Shown: piece by piece, positions 8,567 through 17,100 of the stretch
How the letters are laid out: each line of letters starts with the position of its first letter
Numbering within the stretch: position 1 is the stretch's first letter
Source of the DNA: CAYPNP01 sp964412195
GTDB lineage: Bacteria > Acidobacteriota > JAAYUB01
Length of the DNA: 36,110 nt
Direction: 5' to 3'
NCBI GenBank assembly: GCA_964412195.1
Contig: CAYPNP010000036.1
Span: 1-36,110, forward strand
Notes under the pieces: model-generated
Told to the model about the DNA's origin: nothing
What the model saw: only the letters and a program-made list of their open reading frames with translations
The model's database searches: none
Program-made: the position numbers and the translations under genes

Positions 8567-9886
8567 CTACCCTCCGAAAAATGTCTGATACAGCAGGTAG
8601 AAGTTCAGCAGCACGATCAGCGCCGCCACCAGGGCGGCGGCCAGCGTCGTCCCCCGCCGGTTCACCAGCACGCCCATCCGCTCCCGGCGGCTGGTGAACA
8701 CCACCAGGGGGATGATGGCGAACGGCAGGCCGAAGCTGAGCACCACCTGGCTGATCACCAGGGTCCGGGTGGGATCCAGCCCGGCGAAGATCACCGCCAG
8801 CGAGGGGGCCATGGTGACGGCCCGCCGCACCCAGGGGGGGATGTGCCGGCGCAGAAAGCCCTGCATGATCACCTGGCCGGCCATGGTGCCCACCGCCGAC
8901 GAGGACAGGCCGGCCGCCAGCAGGGACAGGGCGAAGACCCAGCCGGCCGCCGTCCCCAGGAGCGGCTCCAGGGTCCGGTAGGCCTCCTCGATGGTCCCCA
9001 CGGCGGCATGCCCGCTGGCATGGAAAGTCGCCGCCGCCATGATCAGCATCGCCCCGTTGACGAACCCGGCGATGGTCATGGCCACGCCGACGTCCACCAG
9101 CTCGAAGCGGTACAGCCGCCGGAGCAGGCTCTCTTGCCGGACCACCACCCGCCCCTGGGTGAGGGCCGAGTGGAGGAAGATTGCATGCGGCATCACGGTG
9201 GCCCCCAGGATCCCGGCGGCCAGCATCACGCTCTCCGTCCCCGAAAATTGAGGCACCACGGCGTGGTGCAGCATCTGCCCCCAGGCCAGCCGGCCCCCGG
9301 CCACCTCGATCACGGTTTCCACGAGGTAACAGCCGGCCACGATGCCGACGAGGGCCGTGATGACCGCCTCCAGGGGCCGGAAGCCGTGCCGCTCCAGGCC
9401 GAGGATCAGGAAGGTGGCCACGGCGGTGAGCAGGCCGCCCGCCCACAGGGGGATGTGGAAGAGCAGGTTGAAGCCCAGGGCCGCCCCGAGGAACTCCGCC
9501 AGGTCCGTCGCCATGGCGACGACCTCCATCAACCCCCACATGGCCCAGACCACCGGCCGCGGGAAGGCCGCCCGGCAGTGCTCGGCCAGGTTCATCCCGG
9601 TGGCGATGCCCAGTTTGGCCGACAGGGCCTGGACCAGCATGGCCATGAGATTGCTGGCCACGACCACCCACAGCAGGGTGTAGCCGTACCGGGCCCCGCC
9701 CTGGATGTTGGTGGCGAAGTTGCCCGGGTCCACGTAGGCCACGCTGGCGACGAAGGCCGGCCCGAGGAACGGCAGGATCCGGCCCATCGGCCCCTTGGCC
9801 TCCTGGCCGTCCAGAACGGCCCGGGCCGCTTCCACCGTCCCCCGGTCGCCCCGTTTCGGGGGCGCGTCTGCCGGCTCTTTCTTCAT
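8567..9886 (-). CDS. NRAMP-family divalent metal transporter
   Basis: The 439-residue inner-membrane protein fits Nramp/MntH transporters that import Mn2+ or Fe2+ with protons. The metal-site motif DPGN is at 53-56 (VAYVDPGNFATN), and the TM6 motif reads VMPHAIFLHSAL, as in MntH-like proteins. About eleven hydrophobic segments are visible, and the N-terminal 35 residues are charged and cytoplasmic. The start at 9886 (MKKEPAD) overlaps the flippase stop by ATGA and has GGAGGC 8 nt upstream. A longer open frame upstream of it is only the antisense of the flippase reading and is excluded. Metal choice is not resolved by the sequence alone. Confidence 0.92.
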   Translation of the reverse strand: MKKEPADAPPKRGDRGTVEAARAVLDGQEAKGPMGRILPFLGPAFVASVAYVDPGNFATNIQGGARYGYTLLWVVVASNLMAMLVQALSAKLGIATGMNLAEHCRAAFPRPVVWAMWGLMEVVAMATDLAEFLGAALGFNLLFHIPLWAGGLLTAVATFLILGLERHGFRPLEAVITALVGIVAGCYLVETVIEVAGGRLAWGQMLHHAVVPQFSGTESVMLAAGILGATVMPHAIFLHSALTQGRVVVRQESLLRRLYRFELVDVGVAMTIAGFVNGAMLIMAAATFHASGHAAVGTIEEAYRTLEPLLGTAAGWVFALSLLAAGLSSSAVGTMAGQVIMQGFLRRHIPPWVRRAVTMAPSLAVIFAGLDPTRTLVISQVVLSFGLPFAIIPLVVFTSRRERMGVLVNRRGTTLAAALVAALIVLLNFYLLYQTFFGG

Positions 9887-10944
9887 GGGTGCGTGCCTCC
9901 GATCGCGTCCGCCCCGCCGTCCCGCCCGCCCGGCCGGGCGAGCAGCCGCCGGATGTCCGCCTTGAGCGCCGTGAAGGTGGTCCCGCTCCGGCCCAGGGCG
10001 ACGAGCCCGATGACCCAGAGCGGGACGGTCAGCAGCACGAAGACCACCACCGAGAAGCCGGCGGCGGCGGTCTTGTCGACGCCGAACAGCGCCAGGCCCG
10101 CCACGGTGAAGAACTGGTAGGAACCGACGTTGGCCGGCGCGTTGGGGATCGCCGTGCCCAAGTGCACGATCAAGAAGACCGCCATGCCGATCCAGAAGGA
10201 CAGGTGAAGGTGGCAGGCCCGCATGACCAGCCAGAACGCCAGGGCCTGGAACCCGATCACCAGCGAGGAGACGGCGAAGGCGGCCCAGAAATCCCGCGAA
10301 CGGCCGATCTCCCGCAGGCCCTCGGCCAGGCGCGCCCCCGCCGCGGCCAGCTTGCGGCGGAACCATCCCCGGGGTGCGGGCCGGACCCGGTCCGGCCCGC
10401 GCCGCCGCAACGCCAGCCACAGGAAGGCGGCCGCCAGCGCCAGGACCGCGGCGCCCAGGACGTCGCCCGCCGCCAGCAGGCCGGGGGGCAGCGGGACGAA
10501 CATGGCGGTGAGGCCGATCCCGGCGGCCAGCCAGACGGCGTCCATCAGCCGCTCGACGGCCATGGACGGCACCATCGCCAAGAAGGGCCGCTCCAGCCAG
10601 CGCGACACCAGAAAAGCCCGGCCGACCTCGCCCACCCGCATGGGCAGGAGCTCGTTGATGAACAGCCCGGCGTAGATCGCCTGGGTGGTCCGCAGGGAGG
10701 AGATGCGACCCAGGGGCCGCAGGAGCCGCCGCCAGCGGTCCCCCTGCGACAGGTAGCTGAGCACGTCGCAGGCCACGGCCGGCGCGGTCCAGGCCCAGGC
10801 GATCGACCGCAGCTGACAGCCGAACTCCTCCAGCCGGAGGTCGTGAAACACCCAGACCAGCCCCAGGCCGGCCAGCAGGTATCCCGCCGCCTGCGCCGCC
10901 AGACGCCGCCCGGATCCCAGGCTCTTGACCTCGTCACCCTTCAC
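9883..10944 (-). CDS. LPG_synthase_TM (UPF0104) flippase-like membrane protein
   Basis: The 353-residue protein has the layout of the N-terminal flippase half of MprF (LPG_synthase_TM, UPF0104). It has about eight membrane segments; LFINELLPMRVGEVGRAFLV is the family's core loop and IPNAPANVGSYQFFTVAGL the conserved second motif. In MprF this half moves aminoacyl-phosphatidylglycerol to the outer leaflet. Here it is a separate gene 54 bases after the synthase half, which suggests a split MprF. UPF0104 proteins also occur with other lipid systems, so the link rests on context. Translation starts at GTG (10944) after AAAGGA; the stop overlaps the next gene (ATGA). Confidence 0.85.
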   Translation of the reverse strand: MKGDEVKSLGSGRRLAAQAAGYLLAGLGLVWVFHDLRLEEFGCQLRSIAWAWTAPAVACDVLSYLSQGDRWRRLLRPLGRISSLRTTQAIYAGLFINELLPMRVGEVGRAFLVSRWLERPFLAMVPSMAVERLMDAVWLAAGIGLTAMFVPLPPGLLAAGDVLGAAVLALAAAFLWLALRRRGPDRVRPAPRGWFRRKLAAAGARLAEGLREIGRSRDFWAAFAVSSLVIGFQALAFWLVMRACHLHLSFWIGMAVFLIVHLGTAIPNAPANVGSYQFFTVAGLALFGVDKTAAAGFSVVVFVLLTVPLWVIGLVALGRSGTTFTALKADIRRLLARPGGRDGGADAIGGTHP

Positions 10945-10998
10945 GCGACGTCCTTTCGCCCCCGCGGCCCGGCGTGGCCCCGGATCCGCGGCGGCCGC

Positions 10999-12651
10999 TC
11001 AGACCGCGGCCGGCTCGCCGATTTCGGACACCCGGCCCAGCGCCCGCGCGAACCGGGGCAGGTCCAGCGCCCGCCGGTACACGGTGTAGCGCGGCTCCCA
11101 GATCGTGGCGAACTTGGCCTTGTACTGCCGCAGCCCCGAAAAGCTGAAGAGGAAGTTCAGCCGCTGGAGGAAGAAGTGGACCGCCCGCTCTTCCGGAGTG
11201 GCCTCCTCCTTCTCCCGGAAGCCGGCGAGGGGGGCCATGCCCAGGTCGAAACGGGCATAGCCTTCCTCCTTCTTCAGCAGGAAGAGCTTGATGAACAGGA
11301 ACTCCATGATGCCGGCGGGGGCGCCCGGCCGGTAGCGCATCAGGTCGATCGTGGCTTCCCCCGGCACATAGGAAGGGATGACATTGGCGAAGGCCTGCAG
11401 CTCCCCTCCGGCGTCCCAGGCTCCGAACAGCGGCGTCGACCGGACGTACGCCGTCTCGAACTGCCCGAGGGTGAACTGGCGTTCGCGCCGGCCGGGGATC
11501 CCGAGCCAGGCGTCGGAGACCTCCCGGGCCTGGCGCAGGATGTCGTCCGGCAGGGGCGGTTCGTGCAGGACGGTCCGGATGCCGGCTTTCTCCAGCTGGT
11601 TGACGTAGTGCCGGACTTTCTTGTTCTCCTTGCCGTCCAGGTTGAAGCCGGCCAGGTCCACCACCGCGTTGTCGCCGATCTTGAGCCGCTTGAAGCCGAG
11701 CCGGGCATACAGCGGCAGGAGGTCCGCCGGCACCTGGTGGAACGCGAGGCTCCAGTCGTTCTCCTCGCAATGGACGGAGAATTCCCGGATGATCGCCTCC
11801 AGTTCCCCGGCCGGCCCGACTGGGTCCCCCAAGACCATGGCGAAATGGCCCCCCACGCGGTAGGCCAGGAAGCTCTGCCCCGAGGGGGAGAAGAAGAACG
11901 TCTTGTCCGGCCAGACCTTGAAGAAATCGATGGAGCTGCGCCCATGCCGGCGCAGGATCTCCGTCGCCCGCTCCCGCTCGTGGGGTAGGATCCGGAATTG
12001 GTAGAGGGCCGGCCGGAAGAGGGCCACCAGCGCGGTGGCGATGCCGGCCCCGCCGATCAGGTAGAGGGAGTCGATGAACCATCGGGCGTAGCGGGTCTGG
12101 GGAACCAGGTCGAAGTCGCCCGACCAGCTCAGGAAGAGCAGCGTCTGCTCGACGGCGTCACCGATGCGGAAATTCTGCTGGAAGTGGTGGGGCTCGATGA
12201 ACCAGAAGCCGGCGATGCCGTACCCGAGCACCAGCAGCAGCGCCAGGGCGAAGCGGGCCGCCGCCCAGCGCGGGTCCGGAATGCGGCTCTTGACCGTGAA
12301 CCGGCGGTGCTGCAGGAGGAGCAGGACCAGCAGCGCCAGCGAACTGGAGGCCTCCTCGTAATCCAGGCCCTTGATCAGGTTGAAGACGATCGAGCAAACC
12401 GCCAGGCCTGACACCAGGAGGAAGGCCCGCCGCTTGCGCCGGTAGATGTTGAGGGCGGAGACGACCAGGGCGAAGCCGACCAGCAGCGTCGCGGACCGGG
12501 AAAGGTGGATGAACTCCAGCGGGAACAGGTCCCGCACCACCCGGACGCGCTCGGGGAGGCCGGGCCCGCCCATGACCGACCACAGGTTGACCAGCCCGCT
12601 GCCGAATGTTGCGACTGCCAGGATCCAGATCCAGATGGTGCGCCTGCTCAT
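10999..12651 (-). CDS. mprF: Aminoacyl-phosphatidylglycerol synthase half of MprF (DUF2156)
   Basis: The 550-residue protein has about six N-terminal membrane segments (1-225) and a C-terminal GNAT-like DUF2156 synthase domain (about 250-540). Motifs in the latter include FFFSPSGQSFLAYRVGGHFAMVLGDPVG, KENKKVRHYVNQLEKAG, IDLMRYRPGAPAGIMEFLF and LRQYKAKFATIWEPRY. It would transfer Lys or another amino acid from tRNA to phosphatidylglycerol, lowering surface charge. Full MprF is about 850 residues; the missing flippase half is the next gene. A TATAAT at 12688-12693 would put the transcript start near 12680, so I prefer the ATG at 12651 (GGGAAAG in the leader) over 12675 or 12717. It heads a leftward operon. 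Confidence 0.87.
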   Translation of the reverse strand: MSRRTIWIWILAVATFGSGLVNLWSVMGGPGLPERVRVVRDLFPLEFIHLSRSATLLVGFALVVSALNIYRRKRRAFLLVSGLAVCSIVFNLIKGLDYEEASSSLALLVLLLLQHRRFTVKSRIPDPRWAAARFALALLLVLGYGIAGFWFIEPHHFQQNFRIGDAVEQTLLFLSWSGDFDLVPQTRYARWFIDSLYLIGGAGIATALVALFRPALYQFRILPHERERATEILRRHGRSSIDFFKVWPDKTFFFSPSGQSFLAYRVGGHFAMVLGDPVGPAGELEAIIREFSVHCEENDWSLAFHQVPADLLPLYARLGFKRLKIGDNAVVDLAGFNLDGKENKKVRHYVNQLEKAGIRTVLHEPPLPDDILRQAREVSDAWLGIPGRRERQFTLGQFETAYVRSTPLFGAWDAGGELQAFANVIPSYVPGEATIDLMRYRPGAPAGIMEFLFIKLFLLKKEEGYARFDLGMAPLAGFREKEEATPEERAVHFFLQRLNFLFSFSGLRQYKAKFATIWEPRYTVYRRALDLPRFARALGRVSEIGEPAAV

Positions 12652-12687
12652 GCTGCGTTGCCGTGACTTTCCCATTTCTTGCGGGGC

Positions 12688-12693
12688 ATTATA
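12688..12693 (-). promoter_or_regulatory. -10 box for the mprF operon
   Basis: TATAAT reads leftward at 12688-12693, 37 bases before the chosen mprF start. The -35 region 17 bases upstream (TGATTT-like) is a poor match. It lies back to back with a rightward -10 box at 12741, making a divergent promoter region between the mprF operon and the cyclophilin gene. Confidence 0.5.
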
Positions 12694-12737
12694 CCGCGGC
12701 CTCGACGATGAAATCATCGGTCCGGTGGATCTTTCGA

Positions 12738-12746
12738 TGCTACAAT
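12738..12746 (+). promoter_or_regulatory. Extended -10 box for the cyclophilin gene
   Basis: TGCTACAAT at 12738-12746 combines the TGn extension with a TACAAT hexamer, 45 bases before the cyclophilin ATG at 12792. No good -35 is present, which fits an extended -10 promoter. Confidence 0.5.
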
Positions 12747-12791
12747 GCCCCGGAGCGGATCCGCTCGAAACCTCCGACGAAAGGAATTCCC

Positions 12792-13310
12792 ATGCCCGAA
12801 AATCCCCAGCAGTGGTCGCAGCCGCCGGCCATGGCCATCGATCCGAAGAAGACGTACAAGGCCACGCTCCGCACCGACAAGGGCGACATCGTGGTCCGGC
12901 TGCACGCCGCCGAAACCCCGAAGACCGTGAACAATTTCGTGTTCCTGGCCCGCGCCGGCTATTACGACAACACGATCTTCCACCGGGTCATCGCCGACTT
13001 CATGGCCCAGGCCGGCGATCCCACCGGCACCGGGCGGGGCGGCCCCGGCTACCGCTTCGCCGACGAGTTCCACCCCAAGCTCCGGCACGACAAGCCGGGG
13101 GTGCTCTCCATGGCCAACGCCGGCCCGGGCACGAACGGCTCGCAGTTCTTCATCACCCACGTCCCCACGCCGTGGCTGGACGGCAAGCACAGCGTCTTCG
13201 GCCAGGTCGAGCAGGGGATGGACGTGCTGATGGCCATCCCGCCGCGGGATCCCGGCCGCCCCGGCGCCCCCGCCGTGACCCTGCGCTCTGTGGAAATCGC
13301 GGAAGAGTGA
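12792..13310 (+). CDS. Cyclophilin-type peptidyl-prolyl isomerase
   Basis: The 172-residue enzyme interconverts cis and trans X-Pro bonds. Cyclophilin motifs run in order: KTVNNFVFLARAGYYDNTIFHRVI with catalytic Arg65, FMAQAGDPTGTGRGGPGY, SMANAGPGTNGSQFFIT and WLDGKHSVFGQV with His133. There is no signal peptide, so it should act in the cytoplasm. AAAGGA stands 6 nt upstream of the ATG. The stop codon lies within the left arm of an inverted repeat (13309-13332) that bounds the following GxxExxY segment. Confidence 0.95.
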   Translation: MPENPQQWSQPPAMAIDPKKTYKATLRTDKGDIVVRLHAAETPKTVNNFVFLARAGYYDNTIFHRVIADFMAQAGDPTGTGRGGPGYRFADEFHPKLRHDKPGVLSMANAGPGTNGSQFFITHVPTPWLDGKHSVFGQVEQGMDVLMAIPPRDPGRPGAPAVTLRSVEIAEE

Positions 13311-13332
13311 ATCTGGAAATCAGGAAATCTGG
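13309..13332 (+). repeat. Left arm of inverted repeat flanking the GxxExxY gene
   Basis: The sequence is built of GAATCTGGAAATC and GGAAATCTGG words. Its reverse complement, with about one mismatch over 21 bases, is at 13914-13936. The arm starts directly on the cyclophilin stop codon. Confidence 0.6.
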
Positions 13333-13371
13333 AACAGACAGAGTCCGGCCCTCTGCTACTTGCCTCATTCC

Positions 13372-13764
13372 TCATCCAGGCATTGGGTGGAAACCGGGAG
13401 CCACTCGTTTGACGGTTAAAGGCATCGTGGCAACATTCGGAATCATTCCGGAGGCAAGGCCGCTGGCCTTCATGTAGGATCGTGCCGTAGCAAAATGGAT
13501 GTTAGCCAATTCCCGGATGGCTATTAGCGCCACCACGACTCTCCCACTCACCACGAGAACGGGTCGATGTTCGCCAACTTTTCGTCCCCGGTACCGAATC
13601 GGGATAGTTTTCTGTCTCTCGTAAGAGATTCCCAAGGCATCCAACTCCAGGCACAGGGCCTCCTCATAAACAGATTCCAGAAATCCCGGTCCGAGAACCT
13701 GGTGCACTCTCAAGGCGGCGCCGATGATCCGGCCGGTCAATTCTGTGGCTGAAATTTCGACCAC
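13372..13764 (-). CDS. GxxExxY family protein lacking usual nuclease-like residues
   Basis: The 130-residue product matches the GxxExxY family (named for GFLESVYEEAL at about 26-36), with the following ELDALGISYERQKTIPIRYRGRKVGEHR segment and a C-terminal GLASGMIPN...LTVKRV part. Relatives normally read R-A-D-L-L-V-DGR-V-I-V-E-L-K-A. Here the segment is RPVLVVSGRVVVALIA, so the conserved Asp, Glu and Lys are all replaced while the frame stays open. The family's function is unknown; a PD-(D/E)xK nuclease-like fold is suspected. I start at GTG 13764, which has CGGAG 7 nt upstream and gives normal family length; a longer in-frame ATG is at 13893. Inverted repeats flank it. Confidence 0.7.
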   Translation of the reverse strand: MVEISATELTGRIIGAALRVHQVLGPGFLESVYEEALCLELDALGISYERQKTIPIRYRGRKVGEHRPVLVVSGRVVVALIAIRELANIHFATARSYMKASGLASGMIPNVATMPLTVKRVAPGFHPMPG

Positions 13765-13913
13765 GTTTTGCTCCGTACTTGTTGAACTATCAAACGGACA
13801 CAGATGAGAATGTTCCGAAAAAAAAAATTCAAACCGAAACGGGATCGCTTGTTGAAGCACCTGTGCCAAGGAATCGTCGTCGCTTTGTACCATGCTGATT
13901 TGGATTGTCCGTC

Positions 13914-13936
13914 CTGATTTCCAGATTTCCAGATTC
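13914..13936 (-). repeat. Right arm of inverted repeat flanking the GxxExxY gene
   Basis: Read leftward it gives GAATCTGGAAATC followed by TGGAAATCAG, matching the left arm at 13309-13332. Together they bracket 13309-13936, which holds only the GxxExxY gene. Confidence 0.6.
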
Positions 13937-14016
13937 AACGGCTTGATCGACGGCGGCGCTGAGGAGGGTGGAGGCGCCGGCGGCGGGGCACCTCGTCCGG
14001 GCCGGCCCCGTCGTTC

Positions 14017-14045
14017 TTGACAAAGCGGCTTCCAATATCGAGAAT
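14017..14045 (+). promoter_or_regulatory. Sigma-70-like promoter for the hybrid kinase
   Basis: TTGACA at 14017-14022, a 17-bp spacer and GAGAAT at 14040-14045 (4 of 6 consensus positions) form a good housekeeping-type promoter. It would give a leader of roughly 125 bases before the ATG at 14176. Confidence 0.5.
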
Positions 14046-14175
14046 AGAGACAGTTCTGATCAGTCAGCAGGGGTTTCGTCCGCCGATATTTTCGACCGGA
14101 CAGGGATTTTCGTTTCCCATTCGACGACGGGTCCGCGGGCGCCGGCGGACCGCCCGCAGCAAAGAGAGGTCGGCC

Positions 14176-17100
14176 ATGTGGCATCCCCCGGAGTATCCCG
14201 CCGGTGGCAGGCGTGGGCGGAGCGCCCGCCCGCTCCGGCGGGAAGGCCCGTGGCTGCTGGCCGCCGGCCTGGCCGCCTGCCTGGGGATCCTCCACGCGGC
14301 GCCCCCGCCGCGGAATGCCCGCCCTGCCGCCGGCCAGATCAATTTCCTCCACCTCACCATCAACGAGGGGCTCTCCCAGAACGTCGTCAACGCCATCCTG
14401 CAGGACCGCCGCGGTTTCATGTGGTTCGGCACGGAGGACGGGCTCAACCGCTACGACGGGTACACCTGCCGCGTCTTCACTAAGGTCCCGGACGACCCGC
14501 ATTGCCTGTGCGACGACAACGTCCGGGCCCTCTGCCAGGACCGGGCGGGACGGATTTGGGCGGGCACCGCGAACGGGCTGAGCATCTACGATCCGGTCAC
14601 GGAGCAATTCCGCACGGTGCCCTGCTCCCCCGACGGCGCGAACGGCCCGGCGCGCCCCCGGATCACCACCATCTGCGAAGACGGCGGCGGCGCCGTCTGG
14701 GTCGGCGCGGACACCGACCTGAGCCGGTGGGACCCCGCCGGCGGGCGCTGGAGCCACTTCCAGCTCGAGGCCGGCGCCGGGGGCTCCTCCCGCCGCCCGG
14801 TCATCAACGCGCTGCTGACCGACGTCTCGGGGACGCTGTGGGCCGGCACGCAGGACGGCCTGTACCGGCGCGAGCCGAAGACCGGCGGCTTCCGCCGGAT
14901 CCCCATCCCGTCCGCCGCCGAGGGCCCGCAACTGGAAACCATCAGCTGCCTCTACCGGGATCCCCGCGGCTCGATCTGGATCGCCGCCCGGATGAGAGGC
15001 TTGTACCGGTGCTCGCCGGACGGCGAGCGGCTGGTCCCCGTCGTGCTGGAGAGCGGGTGGGGCGAAATCCAGTTCGTCAAGGCCATGGCGATGGACCATT
15101 ACGGCCGCCTCTGGGCCGGCTCCCACGGGTCGGGGGTCCTCGTGATCGAACCGGATTCAGGCCGGATCCGCTCGCTGCGCCATCTGGCGGCGGACCCCGC
15201 CAGCCTGAGCTACGACCTGGTCAACCAGATCTTCTGCAGCCCCGGCGACATCATGTGGGTGGCGACCTACGGCAAGGGGATCGACTACTGGAGCCCGTAC
15301 CTGCAGAAGTTCGAGTGCTACCAGAAAAACCCGCTCGATCCCGACTCCCTCGACGTGGTCAGCGTCCGCGCCCTCTTTGAGGACGCCGGCGGCCGGCTCT
15401 GGGTGGGCGGCTACAACGGACTGGACCGGATGGACCGGGCCACGGGGAAGTTTGAGCACCTCCGGGACCGCCTCCCCGAGGGGGGAATCGTCCGTTCGAT
15501 CTGCGGGGACCCCCTGGAACCCGCCCGGCGGCTCTGGCTGGGAATGGAGGAGTGCGACACCGAGCTCTATGCCGTCGACCGGCAGACCGGAGCCGTGGAG
15601 GCCTCGTACTCCTTCCAGCGCCTGCTCGGCTCCCCGGGCCGCACGGTGTTCGACCTGTTCCCCGAGGCCTCCGGCGACCTCTGGATCGGCACGGAGAACG
15701 GGCTCTTCCGCCTCCAGGTCCGGTCCCGGACGCTGACCCAATTCCGATCCGACCCGGCCGATCCCGGCAGCCTCAGCCACCCGCGGGTCAACGTGGTGTT
15801 CCGGGACTCCGGGGGAGTCCTCTGGGCGGGGACCCACGACGGGCTCGACCGGCTGAACCCCGCGACCGGCACCTTCGCCCGCTTCCGGAGTGATCCGGCC
15901 GATCCCTCGAGCCTGAGCCACGGCACTGTCGCCTGCCTGGCGGAAACCCAGCCCGGCGTGCTGTGGGTGGGCACCTACGGCGGATTGAACCGCTTCGAGA
16001 CGGCCACCGGGAAATCCACCCGGCTGGGCCAGCGCGAGGGGCTGCCCAACGACGTCATCTATGGCATCCTGCCCGACGACCGAGGATACCTGTGGATAAG
16101 CACCAACAAGGGATTGTCCCGGTACGACCCCGCCTCGGGCGCCTTCCGGAACTTCGACCCCGCCGACGGCCTGCAGAGCTACGAGTTCAACGGCGATTCT
16201 TATTTCCGCAGCGCCTCCGGCGAATTGTTCTTCGGCGGCATCAACGGATTCAACATCTTCCGGCCCGAAACCATTGTCGACAACCCCCACCCGCCGCCGG
16301 TCATGATCACGGAGCTGCTGATCGACAACCGGCCTGTGCCCATCGGCCCCCGTCCCGACGGCTCCACGATCCTCACCCGGAGCCCGATCGACATCCGGGA
16401 CATCACCCTGTCGCCCCGGGACCGGATGCTGACCCTCGGCTTCGTGGCGTTGAACTACCTGTTCCCCGGAAAGAACCAGTTCGCCTATATGCTGGAGGGC
16501 TGGGACCGGGGCTGGCAGCGGGTCGGGAACCGCCGCTACGTCTCCTGGGCCAACCTGCCGGCCGGCGACTACCGGTTCCGGGTCAAGGCGTCCAACAACG
16601 ACGGTGTGTGGAGCGAAGAGGGGGCCAGCCTGGTCCTCCACGTCCTGCCGCCCTTCTACGTCACCTGGTGGTTCCGCCTCCTGATGGTGGTGCTCCTGGC
16701 GGCCGCGGTCACCACCGTCCACTTCGCCCGGACGATCAGCATCCGCAACCGGAACCGGCGGCTCGAGGCGATCAACGCCGCCCTGCGCGAGCAGATCGCC
16801 GAGAGGGAACGGGCGGAGGAGGGACTCCGCCTGAGTGAGGAAAAATACCGCACCCTGGCGGAGAACCTGACGGTGGGCATCTTCCGGGCTTCCCCGTGCC
16901 CCGACGCCCGCTTCCTCGAAGTCAATCCGGCCCTGGTGCAGATGCTCGGCCGCGAGTCGCGCCCGGCCCTGCTGGGAAAGCCGCTCGGCGGCATCTTCGC
17001 TGATCCGGCGGCATGGGCGGACCTCTGCCGGCAGCTGGCGCAGTGGCGCATCGGCCGCCTCGAAGAGGCCGGCATGGTCCGGGCCGACGGCTCGAAGATC

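Larger units (their letters stand above)
13765..14175. other. Spacer between GxxExxY gene and sensor kinase
   Basis: These 411 bases hold the right arm of the inverted repeat (13914-13936), an A9 run near 13820 and a promoter-like pair at 14017-14045 for the kinase. The segment 13765-13893 stays open in the GxxExxY frame but shows no family similarity, so I leave it out of that gene. No other gene is supported. Confidence 0.5.

Noticed and set aside
7514..10120. 868-codon rightward open frame over the operon
   Set aside because: It is antisense to the AcvB-like start, UspA and NRAMP genes, and its product is a His/Gln/Arg/Gly-rich sequence without domains.
13765..15126. Long leftward extension of the GxxExxY frame
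   Set aside because: It runs opposite the kinase gene; the part before 13893 has no family similarity, and the good ribosome site is at GTG 13764.
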